A stretch of DNA of 64,000 bases, from positions 23,805,206 through 23,869,205 of the forward strand of contig NC_058044.1 in NCBI RefSeq assembly GCF_020085105.1, written 5' to 3'. The notes under the pieces are model-generated. The model saw nothing but the letters and a program-made list of their open reading frames with translations. It was not told the origin of the DNA and did no database searches. The stretch is from Siniperca chuatsi (taxonomy: Eukaryota; Chordata; Actinopteri; Centrarchiformes; Sinipercidae). Shown piece by piece: positions 42,101 through 54,104 of the stretch; position 1 is the stretch's first letter, and each line of letters starts with the position of its first letter. The position numbers and the translations under genes were made by a program.

Positions 42101-43104
42101 TCAAGGCAAATGTTAATGTAATGAGTGTCTGAAAGAAGGTGGAGCAACACTGTGAAGAAAGCACATAGCACATTTGTTTCGATTATTTGTTTCTGTAGTG
42201 TCTTGCCACATTATCAATTCCAACCAAACTCTTCAAATAGACAGTATTACGTTTTGTTTTCTTTATTTACCATATTTTGTGTTACAGTATTAGATTACTA
42301 GATTCTTGAAAATGTATTCAACTTGTATTAATGTTCCAATGTTTGAGGCAAACTGTGAGAAACTTTGTCCATATCCAACCATGTCCAAGACGATACTGAA
42401 GGGTATTGTATTTGTAAGGTGCAAAGTAAATAAAAGCTGTTTTCTTTAAAACATTCTTACTGTAATCCAGGGGATTTATAAAAGAAAACTGCACTGAGCT
42501 TGTGTGGGATATCTTGAAGATGTTGTGCATTCAATTTCAAACAGGGGGCATTTATATATGTTAATTTGCAGGTGAGCAATGGTGGTACAGTAAATGTCAC
42601 AGGAACTTTGATATTCCAGGGGACTGGCAAAACCTGAAGTGCAACTTTTGACATTTGGAGATATTTTGGTGATTCAAGGAAGACACTTGAAGGCTAATAT
42701 GAAAAGAATTTAAAGGATAAGGCTGGCGTTGTTCTGTATTTTTCTTATTGTCATCAAATTCCATGAAAAGACCAAAACCAACAATACATTAGTCAGTAAC
42801 TCAACCCCAAGCCCACTTAAGATGTACATCTTTAAAAGTGGGTCACAAATATATACTTTAATTTTTTTTAAAGGTTAAATAATTTCCTCAAACAAATTTT
42901 CCTTTAAGAGTAGTTTTAAAGTTATTGTCTTTATACTAATGCAAAATGTCATAGCATTAAGCGTTGCCATGTCACATCACATCGAGTATCCAACAGGAAT
43001 TCACAGAATTTCATTAAAAACAAATGCAGTGTAACAGTAAAAGAGCACCAGCAGAGGGCTCAGTGTGAACACATTAACATGAAGTGTGACTGTGTGTTTC
43101 GTAG

Positions 43105-43175
43105 GAAGTGGACTTGATCAGGAGCGTCCAGGCTCTTCTGAAGAGAACCACAGCTCAGGCTGACAGTCAGATCAA
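43105..43175 (+). other. Isolated tektin-like coding exon
   Basis: A 71-base open exon bounded by TTTCGTAG and GTGAGT translates as EVDLIRSVQALLKRT followed by TAQADSQIK. This matches the conserved coiled-coil block after the first part of tektin filament proteins, components of cilia and sperm flagella. No flanking tektin exon and no RPNVELCRD signature was recognised nearby. It may be an orphan relic or one exon of a gene with very long introns. TEKT5 lies near LITAF on human 16p13, which fits the neighbourhood. Confidence 0.5.
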
Positions 43176-43511
43176 GTGAGTGTCAAAACCTGTTTCCTCA
43201 AAGTTAAACTATTTGGTATAAGCAGTCAGCCAGGAATATCTAAAGAGATAAATGTTGCAGGAATGTTGGCCACTCTTATCTGATTTGAACATGGTTACAG
43301 CTTTACTTGCCCCTTTATTACTCTTACGTGTTATGTCAAACAGTAATTCTGAGTAAGAATGAGATTTTTCCTCAGTCTCCTCTTCATGGCAGACTGTAAA
43401 CAGCCTTGCCTCTGTGACTTTCCACATCCGTCTTCATGAGCCTTTTTTTCAGCAGCCAGGTTTGTGTCCGCAGACTCTAGATGACAAAGTTCAGCTAGAT
43501 CACCACAAGAT

Positions 43512-43665
43512 GGAACAGTGGCTTAGGCATTAGCACTGTTCTTTCAACTGTACAAAGACATGCAGGTCAGGTGGCAGACACCCTGTCCTTGTCCAGGGTC
43601 AATCCTGCCTTCAGCCCTCCATGACAATGAACAGGATTAGCAGTGTATAAAAGGGATGGGTTCAT
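43512..43665 (+). repeat. Degenerate dispersed repeat (fish SINE/MITE-like)
   Basis: Remnants of a common fish repeat are visible: GGAACAGTGGC near the left, ACAAAGACATGCAGGTCAGGTGG, and CCTGTCCTTGTCCAGGGTCAA with TCCTGCCTTCAGCCC. It is heavily mutated and the ends are not definable. Confidence 0.5.
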
Positions 43666-44681
43666 GATGAATGTGTATATTTATATACTGTATATTTTTG
43701 TCTAAGAACTGCGACGTGAGGGCAACAGAGATGTTAGTAACAAGACAATAATACATTTTTGTTATCTCTTACAGTAGTGATGATTTTCATTTGTGTTGTT
43801 TTGTTTAAGGATTTAAAGGTTTCTTTGAAGTCGACACCCTCCCCTCTCTCTCTCTCTCTCCCTCTGTGTGTGTCTCTGTACAAAGGTTATTTACAGGCAT
43901 CTTTTTCTCTCTTGTGTGTGCTCCCCCTATTTCTTTTCTACAGTTATGGTAATATATGGTAATAATAAAGTCTAGAGTGACATCTGGTTTGGCAAAAAAT
44001 GGTTAGGTTTATATTCAGTGTCACTAAAGAGAGACTGTAACTTTTCAGTATTATACTATATACTAAATATACTATTTTTACATCATGCACAGATGTAACA
44101 CACATGAGGGAGAACATGGAAACAAATATTCATATATATTCACAGATACATTCACACAGGGTGCAGCTGCAGCTGCAGAGAGAAATGTTTGTCTTGCTTT
44201 AAGCAGGCTGCAAGAAGAGACAAAACTGATATTTCAAGATGCAAAATGATAGCCAAGTAAAGAGAGGACAGAGGCAATATTTATTAGGACATAACATTCA
44301 AAAAGTGGGGCAAGAAGAATGAGAGATGTTTGAAAATAAGTGAAGATCTGAGGCAGAATCAGTTACATCTTTTAAATCACTTCTCAAAACGTATCTTTTA
44401 AAAAAAGCTTTTTATTAATGCTAGCACACCGTTGTATTCCCAACATGTCTTATCTTTTATTATTATTGTTTATATCTTATATTACTGTTGGGTATTTTAT
44501 TAAACTTGACTTGACATTTATTTCAAGGTGAAACTTTTATCTCAAATGACAGCAACTCAGGTTCTGTTAATTTTCATCAACCTCTTCAAGGTTGTACCCT
44601 TTTCTCCTGCTATTTCTACAAAACATGGAGCTCACAAAAGTTTTCTAAATTCTGCCAGTCATGACTGTGACTTTTATAATC

Positions 44682-44735
44682 ATTCTTACCTGTGTGTGTG
44701 AACACGGGTCAATGTTCACACACACAGGTAAGAAT
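44682..44735. repeat. Perfect 22-bp inverted repeat with 10-nt loop
   Basis: Arms 44682-44703 and 44714-44735 are exact reverse complements. Each arm ends in CAGGTAAGAAT when read outward on its own strand, so a splice-donor-like motif is presented on both strands. No ORF or gene is attached. Confidence 0.9.
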
Positions 44736-44739
44736 CAGT

Positions 44740-47085
44740 AGTTATTGGTTTTAGTTAATCCAACTACACAATGGATGTGGTTGGCTTTCAAATGCATAAC
44801 TTTTTTTTTTCTTACTCCCCTCATTGAAAGTTTTCTCACACCTGGGGTTCTCACCTCTGCAGATACAGAAGCTGTAGCTCCCAAGTGTGTCGGGAGTATC
44901 AGGCTAAGACAGCCTCCCTCTTTGTTGGTGTCCCCCTGTGGATAAGGGGGGTTTAACCAGTTTAGCACCTTTTAAACTGCCCTTACCCCCCACATGCATG
45001 GTATCCTTTTTTCAGCACAAACTCAGCTACAAGTCTGACATATCATTTTGTCAGTGAGTGTAAAGCTGGAAGGAACCCAAAATATAAGACACAGGTGCCT
45101 AAAAATATACATATCTTTAGTGATAATCTCTCAAAATATTGTTGGAGACCAGTTCAAGGTAGTTTTTTCTTCATTATTTGTGTGACTTTGTTATAGAAAG
45201 TCTATGTATGCCAGTAACTCCCTGAAACTATTAATAATTCAAAGTTTTAAAACTCTTTTTAAAAATGTGGTCTACAAACATTAATGCTGTTTTTTGTCTG
45301 GCTGTGATTGTTTCTTTCTCTCTGCTGTACTCAGGTCTCTCTTGCAAAAGAGATCTTGATCTCAACGAGATTACCTGTTTAAATACAGGTTATACATAAA
45401 TGAGATATTGTGTGAAAGCCCCATATCAGCACTTTCAACAGTTTTTTTTAGCTTGTCTCTACATAATACATAAATAAAGTTATGTTATTTAATCCTCCCC
45501 TAAACTGTATTGTATTGTAGATTACAGACACGTGCACAGAACGCAGCATAACAACAGGTGGTTGACATCCAGTCAATGAGCTGAAATGGGGCTGCTGGTA
45601 TAGGACCTCGTTTCAGTCAACCAACATTGTGGAAAAAGAGCTAAATGGATGCGTCCCTCCCTGGGGTACTGCAGCCCCGTGTGAAGTGTCAGTCATTTAG
45701 TCAAGTAAAAAAATGAGCAGAGAGCAGTTGTTTCTTTGTACCGACACAAAGACTGGATAGGAAAAATATTGCACTTACTGATGGGAGTATTTTATTTCGA
45801 GCCAGTAGAGTTCAGTCCTGGTGTCCATTCAGTCCCAAAATGTTTCTCCTGGATGTCTTCCCTCAAATTGAGAGAGATTCCCCAAAATATCAGGATGAAA
45901 CATTTGTTCCCTCCCTTTAGCAAGGGCACAGGGTTGCTTTCAGAAGCGGGGGAGACACGATGAAGTAAAAAAGAATTACAATAAAAATATTATTATATAT
46001 TATATTATTATATAATTATGATAAAAACTGGTTATTGTGGTGGTTAGAAAAATAGAGATGCTATATACACCTCTGTGTATGCACTAACTTTCTGATAGAC
46101 ATTGCTGTATTTGTGTCTTCACTACAAAGAGCGAGATGTCTATTACTGTCTTGTCTTTGATGTAAATTTACCTTTTACAATCTGATGCGTAATTCTAACG
46201 TCTTTTTAAGGAGAATTTCAACTGTAAATAGAAATATAGAATGCTTTTTTTTTTACCTGAAAAACTACATTTGGAGTACCCTGAATAATGTCTGCAGGGG
46301 AGCGGAGAAACCCAGGGCCTTCAAACACTCACAGCACTGCTCGCTGCTGCCTGTTCAGCTCATTGCAAGATACTCAAACAAGCATATCAACTTTTTTTGT
46401 CAACTTATCTCTTCTCTTCTCAAGACTATGGTGGCTGGACAGTAAGAGGAAAATGTAAAAAAAAAAAAAAGATTCTGAAACTATAAAAGTGAGGGGGACG
46501 TCCCCCCATACCCAGTGGAAATTACGCCCTAACCCTATAGACAGAGGTATGAAATACTCGCTTCCAGCATGAAGTGTATCCTTCAAAAGTGAGGTTTTGC
46601 AAGGAACCCTGCCTGTAAGTTGATGATAACCTTCTGCTTTCATTGCTGCACTGTGGGCAGATTGTAGTGAAAAGACAGAAGGGCCTTTCGTCTTTTTATC
46701 ATCTTAATTAGGGACAGATGAAGGAACATCAGCACTAATTCATTATCATCCAAAAATCAGGAGCACTAATCTGGAAAATTAGATCTTAAAGGAAGTTTCT
46801 TAATTTTCTTCAATTTGTGCTGACATGGCTAACTCCATGCTGGCACTTTCTAAGGGTCCATGCTTTCATCCACTCAAGCTGATGAAAGATTGTTATGGCA
46901 ACGTTTATTGGCTGTGACTGAATTCAACTTTGCTTGATCGCTCATCTTTGTTCCCTTGCTGTGGACCAGGAGGACTCACATCTTGTATGTAGATTGCATC
47001 ATTGACAGCTCTAAAAGGAAAAGGCTGCAAGTGAAGACAAGGTGCTAACGTGGAGCCGAATCCAGACCAGAATCCAGTTGTCTTG
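44740..47085. other. Non-coding, repeat-rich
   Basis: No conserved exon. CAGGTCTCTCTTGCAAAAGAG near 45331 resembles the 3' tail of a fish non-LTR retroposon. GAGGGGGACGTCCCCCCATAC near 46491 resembles a TE fragment. The rest is unassigned. Confidence 0.35.
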
Positions 47086-47090
47086 ATTTA

Positions 47091-47435
47091 TGCTGCATTC
47101 CAGTCTAAGTCGAAGAGGTCGGAATTTCCCAGTTGAAATTTCCGACTTCTGACCTCCACGCGTTCCAGGTGCACGACGTCAAACGTAAACAAAAAACATG
47201 ACTCACTGTGAAAAACTGATGCTTCTTTGGCAAGAAACACACAATTCAACTCTCAGCAGCGAGGCTGCACTTGCATATATAAACGAAACAGAGGAGATAA
47301 AAACGACTCATGAACAAACACTATTATACATATTATTTTAAGGCACTTTTATTCTCAGAAACTTATCTTCATATTCCACTGACTAGCCTAAAAAAAATCT
47401 ACCCCCCCAAGTTCCCACTTGTCTGAAATGCAGCA
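47091..47435. mobile_element. MITE-like element with inverted ends
   Basis: It starts TGCTGCATTCCAGTC and ends TGAAATGCAGCA, approximate inverted termini. A short internal mirror, GGTCGGAATTTCCCAGTTG with AAATTTCCGACTTCTGACC, follows the left end. This is a pattern I recognise from fish hAT-type MITEs. Confidence 0.55.
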
Positions 47436-47439
47436 TTAA

Positions 47440-48255
47440 TCAAACCATGTAATCAGTGAGTGATTACAGCTGAGGTGCAGTGTGAACGCTGCTTGTAGAT
47501 TAGAAAACAAGCAGCACTGTGAGTCTGGTAGCAGGATTGAGGACCTCTGTTATAAGGCTCTATTTGTGTCAGACATGAGAAAGAAGACTATTTTAATCCA
47601 AGTCATCTGCAGTTCATCACATTGTAGATAAGGTGTGAAAGGTGAATGAATCACTGCTGCAGAAACAGCAGACCAAGAGCTTTTCAACATCAGAATATTT
47701 TGTGATTACAAGGAACAAAAAGCAGTTCTAGAAAAAGTACACTGAAGTCACAGTAGCTTGACAATAAAATAAATAAATACAAAACATTCCTAAGGCCACA
47801 CAATGATTGTGTACAAAAGAAGTGCGAGCCGAAGCAATGACTATGACTCCCAGCTTTAATTTAAGGTCATTCACGTCCATGTCAGATGAACATTGTTTGT
47901 AGCTCTTTTGACGCATTTTAATACATTTTGTTCTGCCAGTCTCTTTTCAAGGGTGGTCATATATCTACCATTCATGCAAGTCATAAGAACATTTCCAATA
48001 GGTAAGGCTTAATATGTTATTTCTTTGTATCGCATAATTATGAGTTAAGAATAGTTAAACCTGCAATAACTGATTTTTTTGGCCTTTTGGCAGCAACGGA
48101 AACAAGTGACTCCGGGGATGATGAAGACACGGTGTGTTCTGCCGTGGACCGGAGAGGCATGAAGCGGGAAAGGAGCGATCCATTGTATTGAGAAGTCCGC
48201 AAGTATTTGTTTTTGTGAAGTTGGAAGTTATTTATTCCCGTGTTTTGAACAACAA
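47440..48255. other. Non-coding spacer
   Basis: No supported gene or element was seen. Confidence 0.35.
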
Positions 48256-48274
48256 GATGGTAAAAGGTAAATGT

Positions 48275-48500
48275 ACTGTACATGCATAGCGCCTTTCTAG
48301 TCTTCCGACCACTCAAAGCGCTTCACACTACATATGACATTCACCCCGTTCACACACATTCATACACTGATGGCAGATGCTAACTGCTCATCAGAACAAA
48401 GAAACTAACTCAGTCACACACACTCACACACTGATGGCACAGCCCTCGGGAGCAATTAGGGGTTCAGTGTCTTGCCCACAGACACTTCGACATGTGGGCT
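48275..48500 (+). repeat. Dispersed fish repeat (GCGCCTTTCTAGTCTTCCGA type)
   Basis: Contains GCGCCTTTCTAGTCTTCCGA, CACTCAAAGCGCTTCACACTA, TTCATACACTGATGGCAGATG and CACTTCGACATGTGGGCTGG in the usual order of a widespread teleost repeat. It ends directly at the TA microsatellite. Confidence 0.65.
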
Positions 48501-48510
48501 GGGGGAAGCT

Positions 48511-48513
<3 letters not shown>

Positions 48514-48555
<42 letters not shown>
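48514..48555 (+). repeat. (TA)n microsatellite
   Basis: Forty-two bases of TA repeats at the end of the dispersed repeat. Confidence 0.97.
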
Positions 48556-48558
<3 letters not shown>

Positions 48559-48559
48559 G

Positions 48560-50080
48560 ATTGTACATACATATTGTAGTATCACAGTGAAAGAAGAGGT
48601 TACTTTGTAAAATGTAAAGAGCATGCCAAGTCAAAGGAGAATAGACCTAAGCGATAGCCCTGAGGGACCCAGCAGCTGAAAAATCTCAACCGTGTTTGGA
48701 AATTATACTCAGGAAGGCAATTAAAATATGTGGCACCAACCAATGGGGGTGCAGGGTAAACGCAATTAGATACCATGCAGAGAAGACCTGCAGTCTTGTA
48801 GGTCAGGAGGAACACTATTGTCAACTACTAAGTTTGTGAACAACAATTGCCTAAGACAGGGAAGTCTAATTCAGTACAGAGGTAAGTTGAAGCTCATTAT
48901 AGTGTGAAAAAGGTGTGTGCGTGTGCATGTGTGCGTGAATGTGTGGGAGAACGGGGGAAATTACAAGCATCAGAAATGTACTTCTTCTGTTACTTCTTTA
49001 AGAAGTAAGCATATTCTATTTCTTTTTTCATTTGATGTCTTTTGTGCTCTCTATGACATAATATTCAATACTTAATATTAACGTTTAGGTATTTTTACAT
49101 GGTGTCTATTGTTATTGTCAGCTTCATTATTATTATTCCTTACTAATTAGACTTATTATCATATTGAGGTTATTTATTGCAAATAAACTGTTCAGTTTCA
49201 TGCCAATGAAACCAACTAAACTGAATTGATAGTAGTGTCATAATACCCTGGTTTGGCAGAAAAGGAGGTCAGGAGGAGGAAAGGAGCAACAGATTGATGC
49301 TGTGCACAGTAGAGAGGGCTGTGAAGAACTTTGAAGAGATGAGGAAAGACCAGCAGAGAGGCAGGGGAGAGAGAGAAGCTGGTGCTGTGGAGCTGCAATT
49401 AATGCAGACCGCCGACAGCGTGGCCTTTCATATTTCAACACCCCTGCTCTTCATTTTGTCCCCGGGTCGACCTCGCTGTCCGGCCCAAAAGTCTCATAAT
49501 CTCGCCGGGGGGTCTTCAGCTTTTAAACAAACAAAGACATGATTCTGCTTGAACACACACACACACACAAACTCACACACTGCCACTTGCACAAATACTA
49601 ACACACACATAAACAGGATTTCTGCAGAGGCTTCAGGTTGACTCTGTTTCTCTTCCAGACAGCAAAGACTGCTCTTATTATATAAGAGTGCAAATGCCAC
49701 ACTGGTGGTTACAACTGTCACTGTGATCAATGCAGAGAAGAAATCACTATGTAAAGGTGTGTTACTAGGAGTGTTACTAGTTCTGTTTTTTTAATTTCAA
49801 AGCTCCTCGCTTAAGTATCTCTTTGCATCTCTCACTCTCCTCTGCCTCTGCTTTGGAGCTCCTCTCCTGCTCTTTTATCCCTCTTTCTCTCTCAAGCTGA
49901 CTCTACAGCTTTAAATGTTTTAACCAGCACAACCTCCTCCGTTCTGCCTTTGAGACAGTTCACACAGTTTATTCAAAGCTGTAGTTATACCATCAGTTCT
50001 TAACTCTCTGCAAACCATGTCTCTTTTAGGGGGCTGTTTATACTGCAACAGATGGGGTAAAATAAAAGTGGATGGAACAC
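48560..50080. other. Non-coding; one GC-rich island at 49260-49520
   Basis: No recognised exon. The interval 49260-49520 is noticeably less repeat-like and more GC-rich than its surroundings, and a conserved regulatory element is possible but unproven. CA repeats lie at 49555-49570. Confidence 0.35.
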
Positions 50081-50089
50081 AGCTAATAT

Positions 50090-51470
50090 TCATTTTGTTT
50101 TATTTATATAGTGCCAATTCATAACACAAGTTATCTCATTGCACTTTTCCTATAGAGCAGGTCTAGACTTTACTCAACAATTCCCACCAATGAGCAATCA
50201 CTTGGTGACAGTGGCAAGGAAAAACTTCCTTTTAAGAGGCAGAAACGTCAAGCAGAACCAGACTCAATGGTGGCCGGCCATCTGCTGCTGCCGGTTGGGC
50301 TGAGAGAGAAAGAGAGAGAGAGAGAGCATACAGTAGCACAATGCAAATTCCACATAGATTTTTTAAATAATAATAATGTCATAGCAGTGGTAATATTAAT
50401 GTTAATAAAATAATAATAGGAATAATAGTGATAGGAATAATAATGATAATAATAGTAATAAGACTAATAATAATAATAGTAGTAACTGTTGTCGAGCAAG
50501 AACATGGAAGCAGTAGGTGGCCCGCAATCATACATCCAGTCTCTGCAGCTCCGGAGGTAGAAATACCTGCTGAAAGCGACAGAAGGAGAGAGGAGAGAAA
50601 CGAGAATGCAGAAAACTACGGGAGAGAGAAGATGTCAATTTAATAACATGCATTAATGGGATAAGAATGCATACAGATGGACAGGGAGAGGAGGAGAGAG
50701 GTGCATCATGGGAAATGTCCTGGCAGTCTAGGCCTGTAGCAGCATAACTAAGGGATGGTTCAGGGCTCACCTGAGCCAGCCCTAACTACAAGCTTTATCA
50801 AAGAGGAAAGCCTACTCTTACATGTGGAGATGGTGTCTGCCTCCCGAACCCAAACTGGGATCTGATTCCACAGGAGAGGAGCTTAAAAACTGGAGGCTCT
50901 GGCTCCCAGTCTACTTTTGGAGACTCTAGGAACCACAAGTAACCCTGCATTCTGGGAGCGCAGTGTTCTAGTCAGGTAATAAGGTATTATGAGATCTTTA
51001 AGATACGATGGTGCCTGACCTTTAAGAGCTTTGTAGGTGAGGAGAAGGATTTTAAATTCTATTCTGGATTTTACAGGGAGCTAGTGCAGAGGAGCTAAGC
51101 ATTCTGGATCAACTGGAGAGTCTTAAGATACTTATTCGGGCAGCCATAATAAGGAATTGCAATAATCCAGCCTAGAAGTAACAAATGCATGGACTAGTTT
51201 TTCGGCATCATTTTGAGACGAAGATGTGCCTGATATTTGCAATGTTATGTAGGTAAAAGAAGGCAGTCCTTGAAGTTTGTTTCAAATCATGATGAAAGAT
51301 AACTAATGTCATCTAGAGTAACTATATCTTTACATAATATGTCTTAGAGGTGTTTGGGGCCAAGTACAATAACTTCAGTTTAGTCAGAGTTTCATGTCAG
51401 AAAATTGTAGGTGATCCAGGTTTTTATGTCCTTAAGGCATCAATAATAATCTGCGATAGCTTCCTCCACT
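50090..51470 (-). pseudogene. Degenerate LINE (L2-like) RT C-terminus and 3' tail
   Basis: Minus-strand frames give pieces of the fish L2-type RT end: a KDIKTW-like start near 51430, TSRTAFFYLHNIANIRHIF, NDAEKLVHAFVTSR, then EFKILLLTYKALKGQAPSYL and TLRSQNAGLLVVPRVSKSR. These are followed by a typical 3' tail down to about 50090. Stops and frameshifts are frequent, and the YADD core lies outside or is lost. An AAT-rich and GA-rich stretch at 50305-50480 interrupts it. Confidence 0.7.
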
Positions 51471-51479
51471 TTTTACCCT

Positions 51480-52432
51480 CGGGCTAGATCTCAGATTCTG
51501 CAGAACTGTCAAATTTGCGTGTCAAACTTCGCCAAAGCAGTGCTAAAACGAAATATTCAGGCATATTTACCTTGCCCCAGTGAGCAAATCCACTGATCGT
51601 AGCAATTTTATTGATGTGAACCGATGTTACCGTTTTAAATGCTGGTGTGACACAGCCTTAACAAAAAATCAAATGACAGAGGGGACTTTGTCTCTCCATC
51701 ACATGTGATATCATACCTCTGAGCATGTTTTGTTGAAACCTGGAGAAATTATGCATCTCACTTCTTTGTTTCAACATTTTACAGATTGATTCAGGTGGTG
51801 GAACCAATCCATATCTCTGTAACCACTGATTGGACATTGATCATTGGGGAAATGAAACATCGCATCAGTGCAGCTGAGCAGTTTCAAATTTATTGGCTGG
51901 ACAGGGGCTCTACCACCACAGATCAGAAAGAAAGTGATTGACCTATTACTGATTGGCAGGGAGGTGGACTTCATCATATATAGAGGATGTTTACTGTCTG
52001 TCAGCCTACATGACACAAAGGGAAATGAGGCCACAGGAGATGACTGGAACATATTCCTAACTGCACACTCTCTTAGTCACTTTGGGCCCCTTTCTGCACT
52101 CAGTATCTCTTCACGTTTTCATGATTAATGTTTCAGTGGCAGGAGAACTGCCCTGCATGAATTAGATGGCAGAGTGAAGAGATGGATGGCACAGGAAATG
52201 TAGAAAGAAAAAGTAAATGGCGGAAGATAAGCTGATCAATGTGGGTTGGGAAATTGATAAAGCTTTGAATTAAGAGGGTATGACAGAAAAAAAACAAAAA
52301 AAAAACGATAGCATTACACAACTGAAAACATAAAAGGAGGAATAAATGGAGAGTTAAAATCAGGAGCAGAACAGGAACAGTGGCTGCCAAAGGATCGTGA
52401 GTACTGGCTAAATACAGCCACACATACGAGTT

Positions 52433-52438
<6 letters not shown>
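51480..52438. other. Non-coding spacer
   Basis: An 86-codon open frame at 51868-52128 shows no domain and no splice context. Nothing else is supported. Confidence 0.35.

Positions 52439-52469
<31 letters not shown>
52439..52469 (+). repeat. (TG)n microsatellite
   Basis: Thirty-one bases of TG repeats. Confidence 0.95.
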
Positions 52470-52473
<4 letters not shown>

Positions 52474-53460
52474 ACAGTGTTTACCTGCTGATAATGCTCA
52501 GCCAGCAACGAGCCATCGACAAATGGTCACTGCATCCAGGGGCGTAGCACAAAATTCTGGACCCTGTACATTGGCATTCTCTATGGGCCCCTCTCCACAT
52601 CCACGGCTATTCATTCTAGTATCTCTGTATACTCAGTCCCCTTTTCCTCCCCAGTCCTACACCCCTGACTGCATCAGTTTAACCTTGCATGTCTCCTCCA
52701 GGTGAAATATGTCTCATAGGTTGTTCTCAGTGCTTTGTCTGTTGAAATTCATATATATAGTCTCTTTATCTTTTATATTCCTCTGTCTCTCTCACACATT
52801 TATCATTCCCTTTCTCTTTGTCTGTCACCAAATGTCATAACACAGCCTCATGGAGCACAATCGCAGTTAGAAAAATATAAGTGTCAGTATGTGGAGAGGA
52901 GCTATTCAGTGTGTGGCCTGCGTTTCCTGCTTTGTGTCCATGCCCATGCCTGCATGCATGTGTGGGTGTCCAAGTTTGTTAATAAAAAGCAGAGCTAAAG
53001 GTCAAGCAAACCGAGCCTACAAAACAACTCCTCAAACTTTTGCTCTGAACTTGCCAGTGGGAAAGTAATCAGGAACTTGGTCTGAAAAAACAGGTTTGTA
53101 TTGTGTTCTTTTCATTTTGATGATACTTAGAAGAAAATCAGTTTTCAAGTTACAGTATGCAACCTCTTGAAAGTACTGGCCTGATGAGCTTTACAGCACA
53201 CAGTGAACTCAGAAGTGTGTGTGAACATGCAGTCTGCAGCTTTACAAATTGGTTGAGCCACTGCTTAACATAAAATATTGAAGAGATGAGAGAAGAAACA
53301 GAATGACATTGGTGAGTCAAGGTTTATCAATGACAGTATTCATTTGTCTCTGTTTAGGTAGGCAATATGATTTAATTAGAATTTTGGTTGAAATACCTCA
53401 TTTTGACCATTGCGTGTCACCAACAATATTTAATTTAAGGGTTCCTTTACAAAAATGTGT
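52470..53460. other. Non-coding; TE fragment near 52540
   Basis: GGGGCGTAGCACAAAATTCTGG followed by GGGCCCC near 52540-52595 matches a repeat edge I recognise in fish genomes. The remainder is unassigned. Confidence 0.35.
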
Positions 53461-53462
53461 CT

Positions 53463-54100
53463 GTGGGCGCCCGCCCCTTTTTATATAGTTTTGGTTTTTT
53501 TTAACTGGACCCGTCAGAATCAAACAACCAATCAGACTTAGCTAGCATGTGACTAGCCAATCACAGCGACTCTGTACAAACAACGGTTATCCGATTTCTA
53601 CGCGTCTTGGTTCCTCCCTTCCAGAGCCATGCAGAGAGGTATGTTACGTTATGTTACAATGGTGTATAGCAGGCTACAAAACAAGCCAAAGGAAGGAATA
53701 CATTAGAGAAGAGAGAGAGAAAGAAAGCGCTAAATAAAAACAGAGAACAGACAAGGGTCAACGTCAGAGAGGCATTTTCAAGAGGGCAAGAGCGGAAGAG
53801 GAATGTTTGTTGCAAGGTTATTAGTTTCCATGGCTAGCCTGCTGTTAGCCTCGCTGTGGGAGTGGGCTGAAGAGGCTGTGTGGAGGTTGCCCTGTTCCTT
53901 CTTGACAAGTGCTAACCATGGATGTATAATAAGAAGTTCTAATAATACATCCATGGTGCTAACGGTAGCATTACAACAATTCATCTGTGCAATGCTGATA
54001 TCTAACCAAGTCAGTTAAATTAAACTAATTTAGCAAAAATAAGATAACAAACGTTTCCGTGGCTATCCTGTTGTTAGCCTCGGCTCTCTGTTTTTAATTT
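53463..54100. other. Possible old promoter-like or TE segment with mini foldback
   Basis: Two CCAAT boxes (near 53528 and 53558) precede ATGCAGAGAG/GTATGT, which looks like a tiny first exon, but no second exon was found. A small inverted repeat (53915-53927 with 53945-53957) follows, flanked by direct GCTAAC. A diverged duplicate of about 40 bases occurs at 53825-53862 and 54050-54088 (TTTCC.TGGCTA, TGTTAGCCTC). Confidence 0.35.
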
Positions 54101-54104
54101 TGCA

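Noticed and set aside
43699-43735. A further tektin-like exon (AAGAACTGCGACGTGAGGGC)
   Set aside because: Only a few residues resemble tektin and there is no matching splice-site pair or phase.
53625-53645. Mini first exon ATGCAGAGAG/GTATGT of a new gene
   Set aside because: No second exon could be identified and the CCAAT boxes alone are not enough.
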